Counted from the stretch's first letter, positions 1 through 6,233 are shown. The stretch is 7,297 nt of DNA from an uncultured Candidatus Melainabacteria bacterium (GCA_934717895.1 CAKUZO010000078.1:1-7297), one strand, 5' to 3'. Notes: generated by a model not told the origin, from the sequence alone. Made by a program: numbers and translations.

Positions 1-58
1 ACATTTCTTTACATCTTTTCATATCAAGCTCACTTTCTTTTTTGTATGTACATGTGTT

Positions 59-87
59 ATTATAACTCTGTTTTTGGAATTTGTCTA
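59..87 (-). promoter_or_regulatory. Leftward sigma70-type promoter
   Basis: Read on the minus strand, TAGACA (-35, 82-87) is followed by 17 bases and a perfect TATAAT (-10, 59-64). This is 11 of 12 matches to the housekeeping consensus at optimal spacing. Transcription would start near base 52 and leave the window to the left. A minus-strand ATG at 20-22 (reading M-K-R-C-K-E-M) stays open to the edge, with a weak GTGAG six bases upstream. It may be the start of the next gene, but seven codons are too few to call it. Chance matches do occur in AT-rich DNA, so confidence is moderate. Confidence 0.45.
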
Positions 88-153
88 GACTTTGTTTGTT
101 GAAAATTAATATGAGGTTACAAATGGGAGAATTCTATCATACCCCTCACCCTG

Positions 154-176
154 CCCTCTCCCCGCCGGGGAGAGGG
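154..176. repeat. GC-rich perfect hairpin, REP-like
   Basis: CCCTCTCCCC (154-163) and GGGGAGAGGG (167-176) are perfect inverted 10-base arms around a 3-base loop, preceded by CCCTCACCCTG (143-153). Palindromes of the CCCTC...GGGGAGAGGG type with a flanking CCCTCACCC are familiar intergenic repeats in many unrelated bacteria. No T-run follows on either strand, so this is not a standard intrinsic terminator. The GC content contrasts sharply with the AT-rich surroundings. Confidence 0.7.
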
Positions 177-344
177 GGAAAGTTTCAAAGTTACTCATGA
201 TATAGTTACCATCAGTCGTCATTCTGAGTGATTAGCAAATAAAAAAAATAATTCGTCATTCTGAAAGCTTAGAAAAATAATGCGAGTAACGAGCATTAAT
301 TTTTCTTGCTATTCAGAATCTATTGCCACCGCCCCCAAAAAATA

Positions 345-367
345 GACTCCGGATCGGAGTCCGGAGT
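345..367. repeat. Alternative-pairing hairpin of ACTCCGGA units
   Basis: ACTCCGGA (346-353) and TCCGGAGT (360-367) form a perfect 8-bp stem with a 6-base loop. Alternatively GACTCCG (345-351) pairs with CGGAGTC (355-361) around a 3-base loop. The two structures exclude each other because the motif is repeated. It is followed by TGACAG, giving the GGAGTCCGGAGTGACAG wording seen in dispersed repeats. On the minus strand the arms are followed by CTATTTTTTGGGGG, so weak terminator activity leftward is possible. Confidence 0.55.
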
Positions 368-380
368 GACAGTTACGCTT

Positions 381-412
381 AGCTGCTTCGCTTCCTAGCT
401 GCTTAGCTGCTT
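381..412. repeat. Short AGCTGCTT repeat array
   Basis: AGCTGCTT occurs three times, at 381-388, 397-404 and 405-412. The last two are adjacent and the first is separated by CGCTTCCT, a degenerate copy. A further partial unit (GCTT, 377-380) precedes them. The array belongs to the composite intergenic repeat and has no visible coding role. Confidence 0.6.
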
Positions 413-440
413 TATCTGGATTCTTTCGGCTTGAAAAAAT

Positions 441-529
441 CTCATTCGCGTTAAACGTGTCTCCGTAGTTGCAGAAAAGTCTTGCAGACCGCCTTGTTTT
501 CTGCAACTACTCCGCACTCGGCGAATGAG
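441..529. repeat. 89-bp nested inverted repeat
   Basis: Three nested pairings share one centre. CTCATTCGC (441-449) pairs with GCGAATGAG (521-529). GTAGTTGCAGAAAA (465-478) pairs perfectly over 14 bp with TTTTCTGCAACTAC (497-510). GTCT (479-482) pairs with AGAC (486-489) in the apical loop. The single strand could fold into a long, internally looped hairpin on either strand. No open reading frame or T-run is attached. It could be a small non-autonomous repeat, a processed RNA structure or the core of the composite element around it; the sequence does not decide between these. Confidence 0.6.
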
Positions 530-562
530 CCTCAGAATGACGTGAATTGCTTCTGTTTCGAA

Positions 563-627
563 CTTATCGTCTTTACGCCTTATCGTCCTATCGACCTTTA
601 TTCCTGATACGACCTTAGTGCCTTAGT
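563..627. repeat. Short direct repeats CTTATCGTC and CCTTAGT
   Basis: CTTATCGTC is repeated at 563-571 and 579-587, and CCTTAGT at 613-619 and 621-627. The whole stretch has a stuttering, low-complexity character similar to the AGCTGCTT array upstream. It has no coding potential that I can support. Confidence 0.45.
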
Positions 628-677
628 AACTTTTTCAAATACCACCCTCTTGGACTCTTCGCATCTTTGCCCTAACA

Positions 678-711
678 AAACAAGAGCCGTCACTATTGAC
701 GACTCTCGTTT
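678..711 (-). terminator. Intrinsic terminator of the HEAT-repeat gene
   Basis: Read on the minus strand, AAACGAGAGTCGTCA (697-711) pairs with TGACGGCTCTTGTTT (678-692) around a 4-base ATAG loop. All 15 positions pair, including two G-U wobbles. The right arm ends in TTGTTTTGTT, a moderate U-rich tail. It begins 25 bases after the stop codon of the HEAT-repeat gene and is oriented for it. Confidence 0.75.
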
Positions 712-735
712 AATCCTTTTTGTTATCTTATACAA

Positions 736-1593
736 CTAAAATGTTGCAGCTGGTTTCTTTTGAGCTGTTGCACCAGGAATTGATTGCCAATTTGCAGCCA
801 TGATTTTTTTGAAAGATTTCAAAGCTGTATCTTCAAGTTCACCAAGTTCTTCAGCTTCCATAATCAATTCTCTCAACGGCAACAACGCTCTTTGGTCTCT
901 AAGAACACCCAATGCTGCTGCTGCACCTGCTCTAACAAGTTCGTTTTCACTACGGTTTTTCATAACATCAATCAATGCTGGAACGGCTTTTGTATCGTTC
1001 AATTTGCCCAATGATGTTACGGCGTAAATTCTAACGTTTACCCATTCGTCATACAACATGTTGATAACTTTATCAACTGCTTTCTTATTACCGATTTCGC
1101 CCAAAGCACGAGTTGCGTCACATCTTACATTTACTTTTTCGTGATCCAATGAATCAATCAAAGCATCTGTTGCAACATCACCGATTTCAATCAATGCGTC
1201 TGTTGCTGTAATACAAACTTGCGGATTTTCATCGTTCAAAGCTTCAACAAGCGGTTCAACAACGATTTCGCCACCCAAACGACCCAAAGCACGAGCGGCA
1301 CGAACTCTTACGTCAACGTTTCTGTCTTCACGAAGAGATTCAATCAAGTGAATAGTTGCTTTTGAATCACCTAGTTCACCCAAAGCACGAGCTGCATACA
1401 ATCTTACTGATCCGTTTTTATCATGTTTTAATACGTCAATTAATGGTTCAACTGCTTTTGAATCGCCCATTTCTCCAAGAACACGAGCGGCATTATATCT
1501 AACTTTTTCTGAATTGCTTGTTTTCAAATCTACCAATAATTCGTCAAAAGATTTTTTTGTTTGTTTTTTCTTGCTGTTCACACTAATTGTCAT
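736..1593 (-). CDS. HEAT-repeat protein, PBS-lyase (CpcE/NblB)-like repeats
   Basis: This 285-residue soluble protein is almost entirely tandem helical repeats of about 30-32 residues, roughly residues 28-250. Each unit carries a VR..A...LG.[LM]GD..AV..L...L pattern, and I count seven. The fourth (about 126-155, starting QVCITATDAL) is one or two residues short and lacks the usual LG. The pattern is that of HEAT/PBS-lyase repeats, which form solenoids that bind proteins or tetrapyrroles. No catalytic motif, signal peptide or membrane segment is visible. The ends are low-complexity (lysine-rich before residue 15, QKKPAAT at the end). The ATG at 1591-1593 is well supported by GGAGG seven bases upstream (1601-1605). 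The gene follows the histidine kinase on the same strand after 315 bases, so it is probably transcribed separately. A scaffold or adaptor role is likely; the partner is unknown. Confidence 0.9.
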   Translation of the reverse strand: MTISVNSKKKQTKKSFDELLVDLKTSNSEKVRYNAARVLGEMGDSKAVEPLIDVLKHDKNGSVRLYAARALGELGDSKATIHLIESLREDRNVDVRVRAARALGRLGGEIVVEPLVEALNDENPQVCITATDALIEIGDVATDALIDSLDHEKVNVRCDATRALGEIGNKKAVDKVINMLYDEWVNVRIYAVTSLGKLNDTKAVPALIDVMKNRSENELVRAGAAAALGVLRDQRALLPLRELIMEAEELGELEDTALKSFKKIMAANWQSIPGATAQKKPAATF

Positions 1594-1908
1594 TAAGTTT
1601 CCTCCAACACAATACTTAAATTCTACACTACTAATATATTAAAAATTCCGAGAATCAAATATTGCCTTTTTTACCTACTTATATTAACTTTTATTAACAT
1701 TATTTTTTCTTTTACTGTGATAAGTGCAGTCACGGGTTAAATTTTTGTTTAAGGGTAAAACTAACACTTTATATTACCAATATAACATATATTTAAAATT
1801 TTGTCTTGATCATGTGCAAAATTAATCCTCAAAACAGCTTTTGTTTTTTTAATAATTAGTGTCTTTCAAATATAGCTCAACAATTTTTGTAATAAAAATT
1901 CACAATTA
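1594..1908. other. 315-bp AT-rich gap between kinase and HEAT gene
   Basis: No gene is present. Nine bases beyond the kinase stop codon lies an AT-only stem (AATTTTT 1882-1888 with AAAAATT 1894-1900, 5-base loop). It lacks a following U-run on the minus strand and is at best a weak terminator. A perfect dyad lies at 1769-1785. Several -10-like hexamers occur, for example minus-strand TAGAAT at 1620-1625 and TAATAT within the dyad, but none has a good -35 at correct spacing, so I cannot place the HEAT gene promoter. The last 13 bases before the HEAT start hold its strong GGAGG ribosome site. Confidence 0.55.
1769..1785. promoter_or_regulatory. Operator-like dyad upstream of HEAT gene
   Basis: TTATATT and AATATAA form a perfect 7-bp inverted repeat around ACC, about 175 bases upstream of the HEAT-repeat start. 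Length and symmetry fit a site for a dimeric regulator, but an all-A/T dyad in AT-rich DNA may be chance. Confidence 0.3.
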
Positions 1909-3567
1909 CTACTCCCCAGAGAGAGTAATAACGAACTCACTACCTTTACCAACCTCACTATTTACAGTAATTTTCCCTTTATGCTTTTCTATAATCTTTG
2001 AACAAATAGCAAGTCCGAGCCCTGTTCCAACCCCAATTCCTTTCGTCGTAAAACCAGCGGAAAATATCTTGCTGAGGAGGTTTTGAGGAATTCCTTTTCC
2101 GGTATCTTTTATCTTTACAACAAGGTTTTTACTTCTATATTCTGTTGTGATTGTAATCGTTCCTTGCCCATCAATCGCCTGGCATGCGTTAACTAAAATA
2201 TTTGTAAACACCTGATTGAGCATGTTCGGGAAACATTTGATAGTCGGGATTTCGCCGTAATTTTTTACAACATTAATTCGGTTTTTTGTTTCGTGGCGAA
2301 TAAGTTCCAGCGTTAAATCCAGTTCCTTATTAATATCCGCCTCTTGAAGTTCCGCCTCGTCCAAACGCACAAATTTTTTGAGCGAAGTTACGATGTTGCT
2401 AATTCGATTTACTGCCTCTTTGTCAATCTCGTTTATGTCAGTCAACATCTCTTTCAAATCGGCGTCTTCTATTGAGCCGAGCAGTTTTGCGACTATTCCG
2501 TTATTTGATTTTATTGAAGCAACAGGGGTATTAATTTCATGTGCAACGCCTGCTACAAGTTGCCCGAGGGACGCCATTTTTTCAGAATTGATAAGTTGAA
2601 TTTGGGTTTCTTTCAACTCTTTCATGGCACTTTTAAGTTCTTTTACAGTTTGAACATTCTTTTGATAAAGTTCTGCACGAGTGATTGCGTTGGACAATTG
2701 AGAAGAAATAGCGTCCAAAATTTCGATTTCTTCGTTGAGTTCTCGTTTTTGATAACTCAGCAAAACTATGACTCCCATTAGGTTTTGCATGTGGTGAACC
2801 GGAATTATAATTCTCAGCACAGGTTCTTTAAACGGTTTTGCGCCAACATATTCTATCAAAGAATTAGATATCGCAATCTCTTTCCTATCAATAATTTCCG
2901 CCGTATTATCGTCAAAAGATATCAAGACTTTTTTCTTAGATTTCTTTTCGCCATAAACCTCGTCTATTTCAAATTGGCGCCCGTCCGCTTTTGCATAATA
3001 CGCCTTGTAAGCACCAAACATAATTGCAAGTTCTTTGAGCGCTGATTGTAGAATTTGCGAGAGATCAATACTTTCCCTTATGTTATTGGAAACCTTGTTT
3101 ATGAGGGCAATTCGGATAGCTTGGCTTTGAGCTTTTTGTTTAATTTTTTGTAAATCTTCGTTTTCTTCAAGAAGTTCGTTGATTTTTGCTTTTAATTTTT
3201 CATTTTCGTCATAAACATCATTCAGACGATTTTGTGCACTTACATCTGTGAAAAATATTATTGTATAGCCACCTTTTTTTATGGCTTGTAAGTCGTAATA
3301 ATAAATTCGATTTAGCTCAGATTGGTAAGAAATTCTTGCAAAAAAATCTTCTTTCGACACCACTGCATGGTAGATGGGAGAATAGATTTCGATGTTTTCA
3401 GAATTCAGTGGGCAGATGTCAAAACTTGAATGATGCGAAAGTTTTTTTAGATTAGTAAAGTCTTTAAACCATCTTTTAAAAGTGTGGTTTTTGTACACGA
3501 CTTCGCGCTTTTTATTAAGCACCAAAACGGCGTCCCTAAATTGTCTAAAAAAATCAAACTTTTTCAT
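1909..3567 (-). CDS. Cytoplasmic PAS-GAF sensor histidine kinase
   Basis: This soluble sensor kinase should autophosphorylate a histidine and pass the phosphate to a response regulator not encoded here. From the ATG at 3565-3567 it has 552 residues. It holds an N-terminal PAS-like domain (about 1-112, ending TIIFFTDVSAQNRL), a coiled coil (about 117-150), a GAF-like domain (about 150-303) and a second coiled coil. HisKA follows, with H343 in AHEINTP, then an ATPase domain with N box NILVNACQA (N456, N460), G1 box DTGKGIP (from D488) and GTGLGL (514-519). The boxes resemble the NtrB-like HPK4 class. No membrane segment is seen, so the signal is cytoplasmic. An in-frame GTG at 3621 would add 18 residues, but it lies upstream of the promoter and lacks a ribosome site. 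I therefore chose the ATG, even though it also lacks a Shine-Dalgarno, since its mRNA appears leaderless. The ligand is unknown. Confidence 0.93.
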   Translation of the reverse strand: MKKFDFFRQFRDAVLVLNKKREVVYKNHTFKRWFKDFTNLKKLSHHSSFDICPLNSENIEIYSPIYHAVVSKEDFFARISYQSELNRIYYYDLQAIKKGGYTIIFFTDVSAQNRLNDVYDENEKLKAKINELLEENEDLQKIKQKAQSQAIRIALINKVSNNIRESIDLSQILQSALKELAIMFGAYKAYYAKADGRQFEIDEVYGEKKSKKKVLISFDDNTAEIIDRKEIAISNSLIEYVGAKPFKEPVLRIIIPVHHMQNLMGVIVLLSYQKRELNEEIEILDAISSQLSNAITRAELYQKNVQTVKELKSAMKELKETQIQLINSEKMASLGQLVAGVAHEINTPVASIKSNNGIVAKLLGSIEDADLKEMLTDINEIDKEAVNRISNIVTSLKKFVRLDEAELQEADINKELDLTLELIRHETKNRINVVKNYGEIPTIKCFPNMLNQVFTNILVNACQAIDGQGTITITTEYRSKNLVVKIKDTGKGIPQNLLSKIFSAGFTTKGIGVGTGLGLAICSKIIEKHKGKITVNSEVGKGSEFVITLSGE

Positions 3568-3573
3568 ATATAT

Positions 3574-3602
3574 ATTATATTTTATCGCAAGAGTCATGGC
3601 AA
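3574..3602 (-). promoter_or_regulatory. Kinase promoter, apparently leaderless
   Basis: On the minus strand TTGCCA (-35, 3597-3602) and a perfect TATAAT (-10, 3574-3579) are separated by exactly 17 bases. Only six bases (ATATAT) lie between the -10 box and the kinase ATG at 3565-3567, so the standard +1 position falls on the A of the ATG. No Shine-Dalgarno sequence precedes this ATG. The promoter decides the start codon, because the upstream GTG (3619-3621) and ATG (3595-3597) would not be in the transcript. Confidence 0.7.
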
Positions 3603-3638
3603 TTTGTAAATTTCTTTGCACATAAAGGTTTGTAAATT
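3601..3638. promoter_or_regulatory. Paired TTTGTAAATT sites in divergent control region
   Basis: TTTGTAAATT occurs exactly at 3603-3612 and 3629-3638, 26 bases apart start to start, or about two and a half helical turns. The first copy extends to AATTTGTAAATT (3601-3612), a near-perfect dyad that overlaps the kinase -35 box. The second ends just before the -35 position of the amylase promoter. The arrangement suits a regulator acting on both divergent genes. Function is inferred. Confidence 0.4.
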
Positions 3639-3660
3639 ATTATATTTTTTATTATTGTGA

Positions 3661-3669
3661 TGATATAAT
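3661..3669 (+). promoter_or_regulatory. Extended -10 promoter of the amylase gene
   Basis: TGATATAAT is a perfect TATAAT (3664-3669) with the TGn extension (3661-3663), which can compensate for the poor -35 (TATATT, 3641-3646, 17-base spacer). The start would be near 3676, giving a 5' leader of about 50 bases. The ribosome site before the ATG is only a weak purine run (AGAAAAAG). Confidence 0.6.
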
Positions 3670-3726
3670 ATTTTTGAGAGTAGTGGAAATTAAAATTATA
3701 AAAGAGAATTAAAAGAAAAAGATTTT

Positions 3727-5946
3727 ATGGCAGGACAGACAAAAAAATTATCAATAGCATTCTATTGGCACATGCACCAACCGGTATATCAATTGACACC
3801 GACGGGCGACTATTTGATGCCTTGGGCAAGACTTCACGCAATAAAAGACTATTTAGACATGTTGCTGATTACAGACAAGTTTAAGAATATTAAGCTTAAC
3901 TTTAACCTTGTTCCTGTTTTGCTTGATGAGTTAATTGATTATGGCGAAAATGAAATGCACGATATACATTCAAGACTCACCATTACAGATGTAAAAGATT
4001 TAAGTAACGACGACAAAGAGTTTATTATAAACAATTTTTTTGATGCAAACTACCATTCAATGATTTTGCCACACAGCGAATACAACAGACTTTATCAAAA
4101 GGCTCAGCAGAATGCCTATGATGATATAGGGATTTTTACGGAGCAGGAATATTCTGACTTGATGGCACTTTTCAACCTTGTTTGGTTTGATCCTATTTAT
4201 CTGAACAAATATCCTGAGCTTAAAAAACTCATCAAAAAAGGAAAAAACTATTCGCTTGAAGATAGGATTAAAATAATTGAACTCCAACGAGAAATTATCA
4301 GACAAATTATTCCGACTTACAAAAAATATATTAAAAAAGGAAAAATAGAAGTAACGACAAGCCCTTATTATCACCCGATTTTGCCTATTTTGCTTGATGA
4401 AACTGAGATTAAAAAAGCTCAATATAAAGATTTCCCGACAAATTTAAACATGAAGGAAGACGCAAAAATTCAGACGAAATATGCACTAGACAGAATTGAA
4501 GAGTTGCTAGGCGTTCGTCCAAAAGGAGTTTGGCCATCTGAGCAGTGTATAAGCCCTCGTGTTACAGAAATGCTTAAAGATTTGGGGGTAAAATGGACGA
4601 TTTCTGATGAAGGCGTTTTGTCAAACTCAATAAATTTCGAGTTTGTACGTGATTTCAGGGGCTACTTAGAAGACCCTTATCACTTAATGAAATCTTATAA
4701 TTATGAGGGCGTTGACATCATTTTTAGAGATGCAATGTTACCTAATCTTATAGGATTTGAGTACCAAAACCATTCAGCAGAGGGCTCTGCAAACGACTTG
4801 TATGACAGAATTAAAGTTGCACAAGACAAACTTTTGTCATCTCCTGACGATTGTCATTTGTTAACAATTGCAATGGACGGAGAAAACTGCTGGGAAAATT
4901 ACGCACAAGACGGCGACGAATTTTTGTCAAAAATTTATTCCCTAATTGAGAACGATCCGACTTTGGAAACTGTTTTAATAAGTGATTATCTTGAAAAAGA
5001 TACTTCAAAACCTTTGCCAAAACTGAGTTCCGGCTCTTGGGTAAATCGAAACTTCAAACTATGGATAGATGAACCACTTAAAAATCTTGCTTGGACATAT
5101 TTGAAGCAAGTTCATGAAGATTTTCAAAATTTTGTAAAAGAAAATCCGGAAAACCCAAACCTTGATGCTGCAAGACGAGAACTATACATTTGTGAAGGCA
5201 GTGACTGGTTTTGGTGGTACGGCGAGCCGAATGATTCAGGACGCGACAACATTTTTGACTTTATTTATAGAGAACATTTGAAAAACGTCTATAAATTTTT
5301 AGGAATTGAACCGCCTGAATACCTTGATACACCATTGTTATCAGCGATTTCAAAACCATCAAGATATCCGAAAGGTGAATTTACGCCAAACATTGACGGC
5401 AAAGATGACGATTTGTGGCTAAATGCAGGTAGTATCAAAATCCCTGACGGGCCTGTGCTTAAAGAAAACAAGTTTTACGACAGGATTTGTTTTGGTTACG
5501 ACAAAGACAATTTGTATTTGAGATTTTACATAAACGAATTTGCAAAAGAGTCGCTCAGTGCACTTAAACAAGTAAATCAGATGTATATTTATATGCGAAA
5601 TCAGGACAGAAAACAGTCCCTTTCGCCGATTAGAATTGTACAAAAACAGGAAAATATCCTTCCGATTTCAAAAGAAAAATTCCACCAAGAATTACAAATT
5701 TCAATTTATGATGGTGAAATTAACCTTGTTCGGCTTGTGAAAGCAATCCCGAATAACCTGTGGGTAATCGCTTCGCCTAAGAACATAAAAGCCGTCTATG
5801 GTGACGTTGTAGATGTTAGTATTCCGTTTGATGATTTGGAAATCAACGTCGGCGACACGCTCGAATTCCTTTTTGTAAACGCGAATTACGGAGTGAAAGA
5901 TTATTTTGTTCCGAACGAAATGTTGCTTACGATAACTAGAATGTAA
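3727..5946 (+). CDS. Glycoside hydrolase family 57 alpha-amylase-like enzyme
   Basis: This 739-residue retaining alpha-glucan hydrolase or transglycosylase probably acts on glycogen or maltodextrin in the cytoplasm, since no signal peptide or membrane segment is present. The GH57 landmarks are complete: HMHQP (H15-P19) at the first strand; GKIEVTTSPYYHP (205-217, with H216); the likely nucleophile E272 in GVWPSEQC; the likely acid/base D384 in AMDGENCW; and the aromatic DWFWWYG (493-499). After about residue 545 a beta-rich C-terminal module begins (PNIDGKDDDLWLNAG, from 554). It resembles the glucodextranase-type, DOMON/CBM9-like carbohydrate-binding domain found in long GH57 proteins. The WPSEQ context argues against the GH57 branching enzymes and 4-alpha-glucanotransferases and favours the amylase/amylopullulanase-like group; exact specificity is uncertain. 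The ATG at 3727 puts the HMHQP motif at the family's usual distance from the N terminus. The gene is divergent from the histidine kinase, and a 56-residue gene follows after 79 bases. Confidence 0.93.
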   Translation: MAGQTKKLSIAFYWHMHQPVYQLTPTGDYLMPWARLHAIKDYLDMLLITDKFKNIKLNFNLVPVLLDELIDYGENEMHDIHSRLTITDVKDLSNDDKEFIINNFFDANYHSMILPHSEYNRLYQKAQQNAYDDIGIFTEQEYSDLMALFNLVWFDPIYLNKYPELKKLIKKGKNYSLEDRIKIIELQREIIRQIIPTYKKYIKKGKIEVTTSPYYHPILPILLDETEIKKAQYKDFPTNLNMKEDAKIQTKYALDRIEELLGVRPKGVWPSEQCISPRVTEMLKDLGVKWTISDEGVLSNSINFEFVRDFRGYLEDPYHLMKSYNYEGVDIIFRDAMLPNLIGFEYQNHSAEGSANDLYDRIKVAQDKLLSSPDDCHLLTIAMDGENCWENYAQDGDEFLSKIYSLIENDPTLETVLISDYLEKDTSKPLPKLSSGSWVNRNFKLWIDEPLKNLAWTYLKQVHEDFQNFVKENPENPNLDAARRELYICEGSDWFWWYGEPNDSGRDNIFDFIYREHLKNVYKFLGIEPPEYLDTPLLSAISKPSRYPKGEFTPNIDGKDDDLWLNAGSIKIPDGPVLKENKFYDRICFGYDKDNLYLRFYINEFAKESLSALKQVNQMYIYMRNQDRKQSLSPIRIVQKQENILPISKEKFHQELQISIYDGEINLVRLVKAIPNNLWVIASPKNIKAVYGDVVDVSIPFDDLEINVGDTLEFLFVNANYGVKDYFVPNEMLLTITRM

Positions 5947-5960
5947 CAAATTCTTAATAA

Positions 5961-5993
5961 AACATATAAAAAAGTTAAAGTTTTTTTTATGTT
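5961..5993 (+). other. AT-only stem-loop after the amylase gene
   Basis: AACATA (5961-5966) pairs with TATGTT (5988-5993) and A6 (5968-5973) with T6 (5981-5986), with one T-T mismatch and a 7-base loop. It contains just one G-C pair and no U-run beyond the stem, so it may only slow polymerase or protect an mRNA end. Read-through into the 56-residue gene is likely. Confidence 0.3.
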
Positions 5994-6025
5994 TGACGTT
6001 AAGAGAGATACAAAGGAAATTATAT

Positions 6026-6196
6026 ATGGTTGATTTTAATTCTGACATACCTAACGGACGCCCACAATTGGACGCAAATTACTGGAAAAATTTACACAAA
6101 CCTGAACCACAACAAAATGGCGGAGTGTTTGATGTAAACACGAATTTTGCCTTGAAAGATTTATCTGACATTTCTGTTTTTAAAGGCAAAAAATAG
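6026..6196 (+). CDS. Hypothetical 56-residue protein
   Basis: I do not recognise this family. The ATG at 6026-6028 has a good ribosome site (AAAGGA, 6012-6017, eight bases upstream). An in-frame TTG at 5993 would add 11 residues but lies in an AT stem-loop and has no ribosome site. The protein is hydrophilic, with no signal peptide or membrane helix. It is rich in N, D, P and K, holds the segment PQLDANYWKNLHKPEP (13-28), and has a basic tail (FKGKK). Its composition suggests a disordered or partner-binding peptide. It sits 79 bases after the GH57 gene, with no convincing promoter of its own, and ends 37 bases before a strong terminator, so it is probably the last gene of that transcript. The ribosome site, stop and terminator together argue for a real gene. 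Any link to glycogen use is only inferred from position. Confidence 0.6.
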   Translation: MVDFNSDIPNGRPQLDANYWKNLHKPEPQQNGGVFDVNTNFALKDLSDISVFKGKK

Positions 6197-6233
6197 ATTT
6201 ATTTCCTCTCTTTTCTTGTGTCAAAAAATTTAT

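Larger units (their letters stand above)
217..542. repeat. Composite element with CGTCATTCTGA boxes
   Basis: CGTCATTCTGA occurs at 217-227 and 254-264 in direct orientation and as its reverse complement TCAGAATGACG at 532-542. On the minus strand the right end reads GTCATTCTGAG and then, about 110 bases on, GAAAGAATCCAG (417-428). This GTCATTCTGAG...GAATCC pairing is common in interspersed intergenic repeats of many bacteria. The hairpins at 346-367 and 441-529 and the AGCTGCTT array lie between the boxes. The true ends of any mobile unit cannot be set from a single copy. Confidence 0.5.
88..677. other. Gene-free intergenic repeat mosaic
   Basis: No reading frame here looks like a real gene. 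A 65-codon open frame at 309-506 on the minus strand is made of repeat sequence and has no recognisable protein content. The stretch is a patchwork of short repeats and hairpins, annotated separately, and several are much richer in G and C than the surrounding DNA. It lies beyond the terminator of the HEAT-repeat gene and behind the leftward promoter, so it separates two transcription units that both run left. I see no tRNA, rRNA or insertion-sequence end. Confidence 0.7.

Noticed and set aside
309..506. 65-codon minus-strand open frame
   Set aside because: It is built entirely from intergenic repeat and hairpin sequence, lacks a ribosome site and resembles no protein.
345..627. CRISPR array
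   Set aside because: The repeats are short, irregularly spaced and partly adjacent, with no constant repeat-spacer period and no cas gene in view.
1717..1735. CRP-like TGTGA...TCAC motif upstream of the HEAT gene
   Set aside because: The half-sites are nine bases apart instead of six and the interior is not symmetric.
3568..3621. N-terminal extension of the histidine kinase from GTG at 3619-3621 or ATG at 3595-3597
   Set aside because: Both codons lie within or upstream of the kinase promoter (3574-3602), neither has a Shine-Dalgarno, and the encoded residues add nothing recognisable to the PAS domain.
4057..4422. 121-codon minus-strand open frame inside the GH57 gene
   Set aside because: It is antisense to a strongly conserved catalytic domain, has the F/N/I-rich composition of an AT-rich antisense shadow, and lacks a ribosome site.
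5993..6021. TTGACG as the -35 of a separate promoter for the 56-residue gene
   Set aside because: At 16-18 bases downstream only GAAATT/AAATTA-type hexamers occur, and these overlap the ribosome site.
5701..6048. 115-codon minus-strand open frame over the amylase end and the small gene
   Set aside because: It is antisense to the GH57 C-terminal module and to the small gene's ribosome site, with no domain content.
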